Source of the DNA: an uncultured Collinsella sp.
GTDB lineage: Bacteria > Actinomycetota > Coriobacteriia > Coriobacteriales > Coriobacteriaceae
Direction of reading: 5' to 3'
Assembly (NCBI GenBank): GCA_959020035.1
Contig: CAUEQX010000036.1
Span: 1 to 14,223, forward strand
DNA: 14,223 nucleotides
A program made the translations under genes and the position numbers. A model generated the notes under the pieces. It did no database searches, had not been told where the DNA came from, and worked only from the letters and a program-made list of their open reading frames with translations. This document shows, one piece after another, positions 14,158-14,223 of this stretch (positions within the stretch are counted from its first letter, which is position 1; each line of letters starts with the position of its first letter).

Positions 14158-14223
14158 ATGGCCCTGCGTGAATCCGGAGAAGACTATCTCGAATCGATCT
14201 ACGTTCTGTCGCAACGTCAGGGC
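14158..14223 (+). CDS. DtxR/MntR-family metal-dependent transcriptional regulator, 3' end cut by window edge
   Basis: Only 22 residues are visible: MALRESGEDYLESIYVLSQR and two more. The pattern 'S-x-EDYLExIYxLxxxxG' is the well-known first helix of the winged-helix DNA-binding domain of DtxR/IdeR/MntR/SirR proteins, which repress metal uptake genes when loaded with Mn(II) or Fe(II). AAAGG lies 8 bases before the ATG. The metal-binding and dimerisation domains are outside the window, so the metal cannot be told. The leader has an array of repeats (14051-14133) that fits autoregulation. Confidence 0.8.
   Translation, partial: MALRESGEDYLESIYVLSQRQG

Overview
The window looks like chromosomal DNA of a high-GC Gram-positive bacterium, most likely an anaerobic actinomycete of the class Coriobacteriia (Collinsella-like). 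This is inferred from the GC-rich codon choice of the core genes, the family mix (DegV, Sapep/PepV-like dipeptidase, Uup-type ABC-F, Tat-type PstS lipoprotein, DtxR-like regulator) and gene order. No database search was possible. Most genes are housekeeping. The left 4 kb is an accessory patch with visibly lower GC in its main gene and its upstream region.

Left accessory patch (1-4050): the 3' part of a YafQ-like toxin gene (+) converges on a 3-kb gene (-) for a 1003-residue protein. That protein carries an archaeo-eukaryotic-type primase domain of the 'TOTE conflict system' type, an SF2 helicase and a C-terminal PLD-like domain without an intact HKD motif. Upstream of it lie about 700 bp without an intact gene. 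These hold a remnant of a LOG-family (COG1611) gene and a strong hairpin. Two nearly identical 69-bp hairpin repeats (271-339 and 3969-4036) flank the patch. The right arm of the first one encodes the last codons and the stop of the primase-helicase gene.

Metabolic middle (4051-7221): a DegV fatty-acid-binding protein (-) is divergent from a HAD phosphatase and an M20 dipeptidase (+), with a palindromic site in the divergent spacer. A third copy of the hairpin repeat (7243-7311), with compensatory base changes in its stem and a following T-tract, serves as the apparent terminator of the dipeptidase gene.

Phosphate uptake operon (7516-11175): pstS-pstC-pstA-pstB, tightly packed, with overlaps at pstC/pstA and pstA/pstB and a strong terminator at 11231-11268. 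No phoU follows. A candidate Pho-box-like direct repeat lies upstream of pstS.

Right end (11339-14223): a Uup-type ABC-F ATPase gene is closely followed by a Cof-type HAD phosphatase gene and a terminator. Then comes the start of a DtxR/MntR-like metal-dependent repressor gene, whose leader holds an elaborate set of inverted and direct repeats that look like operators.
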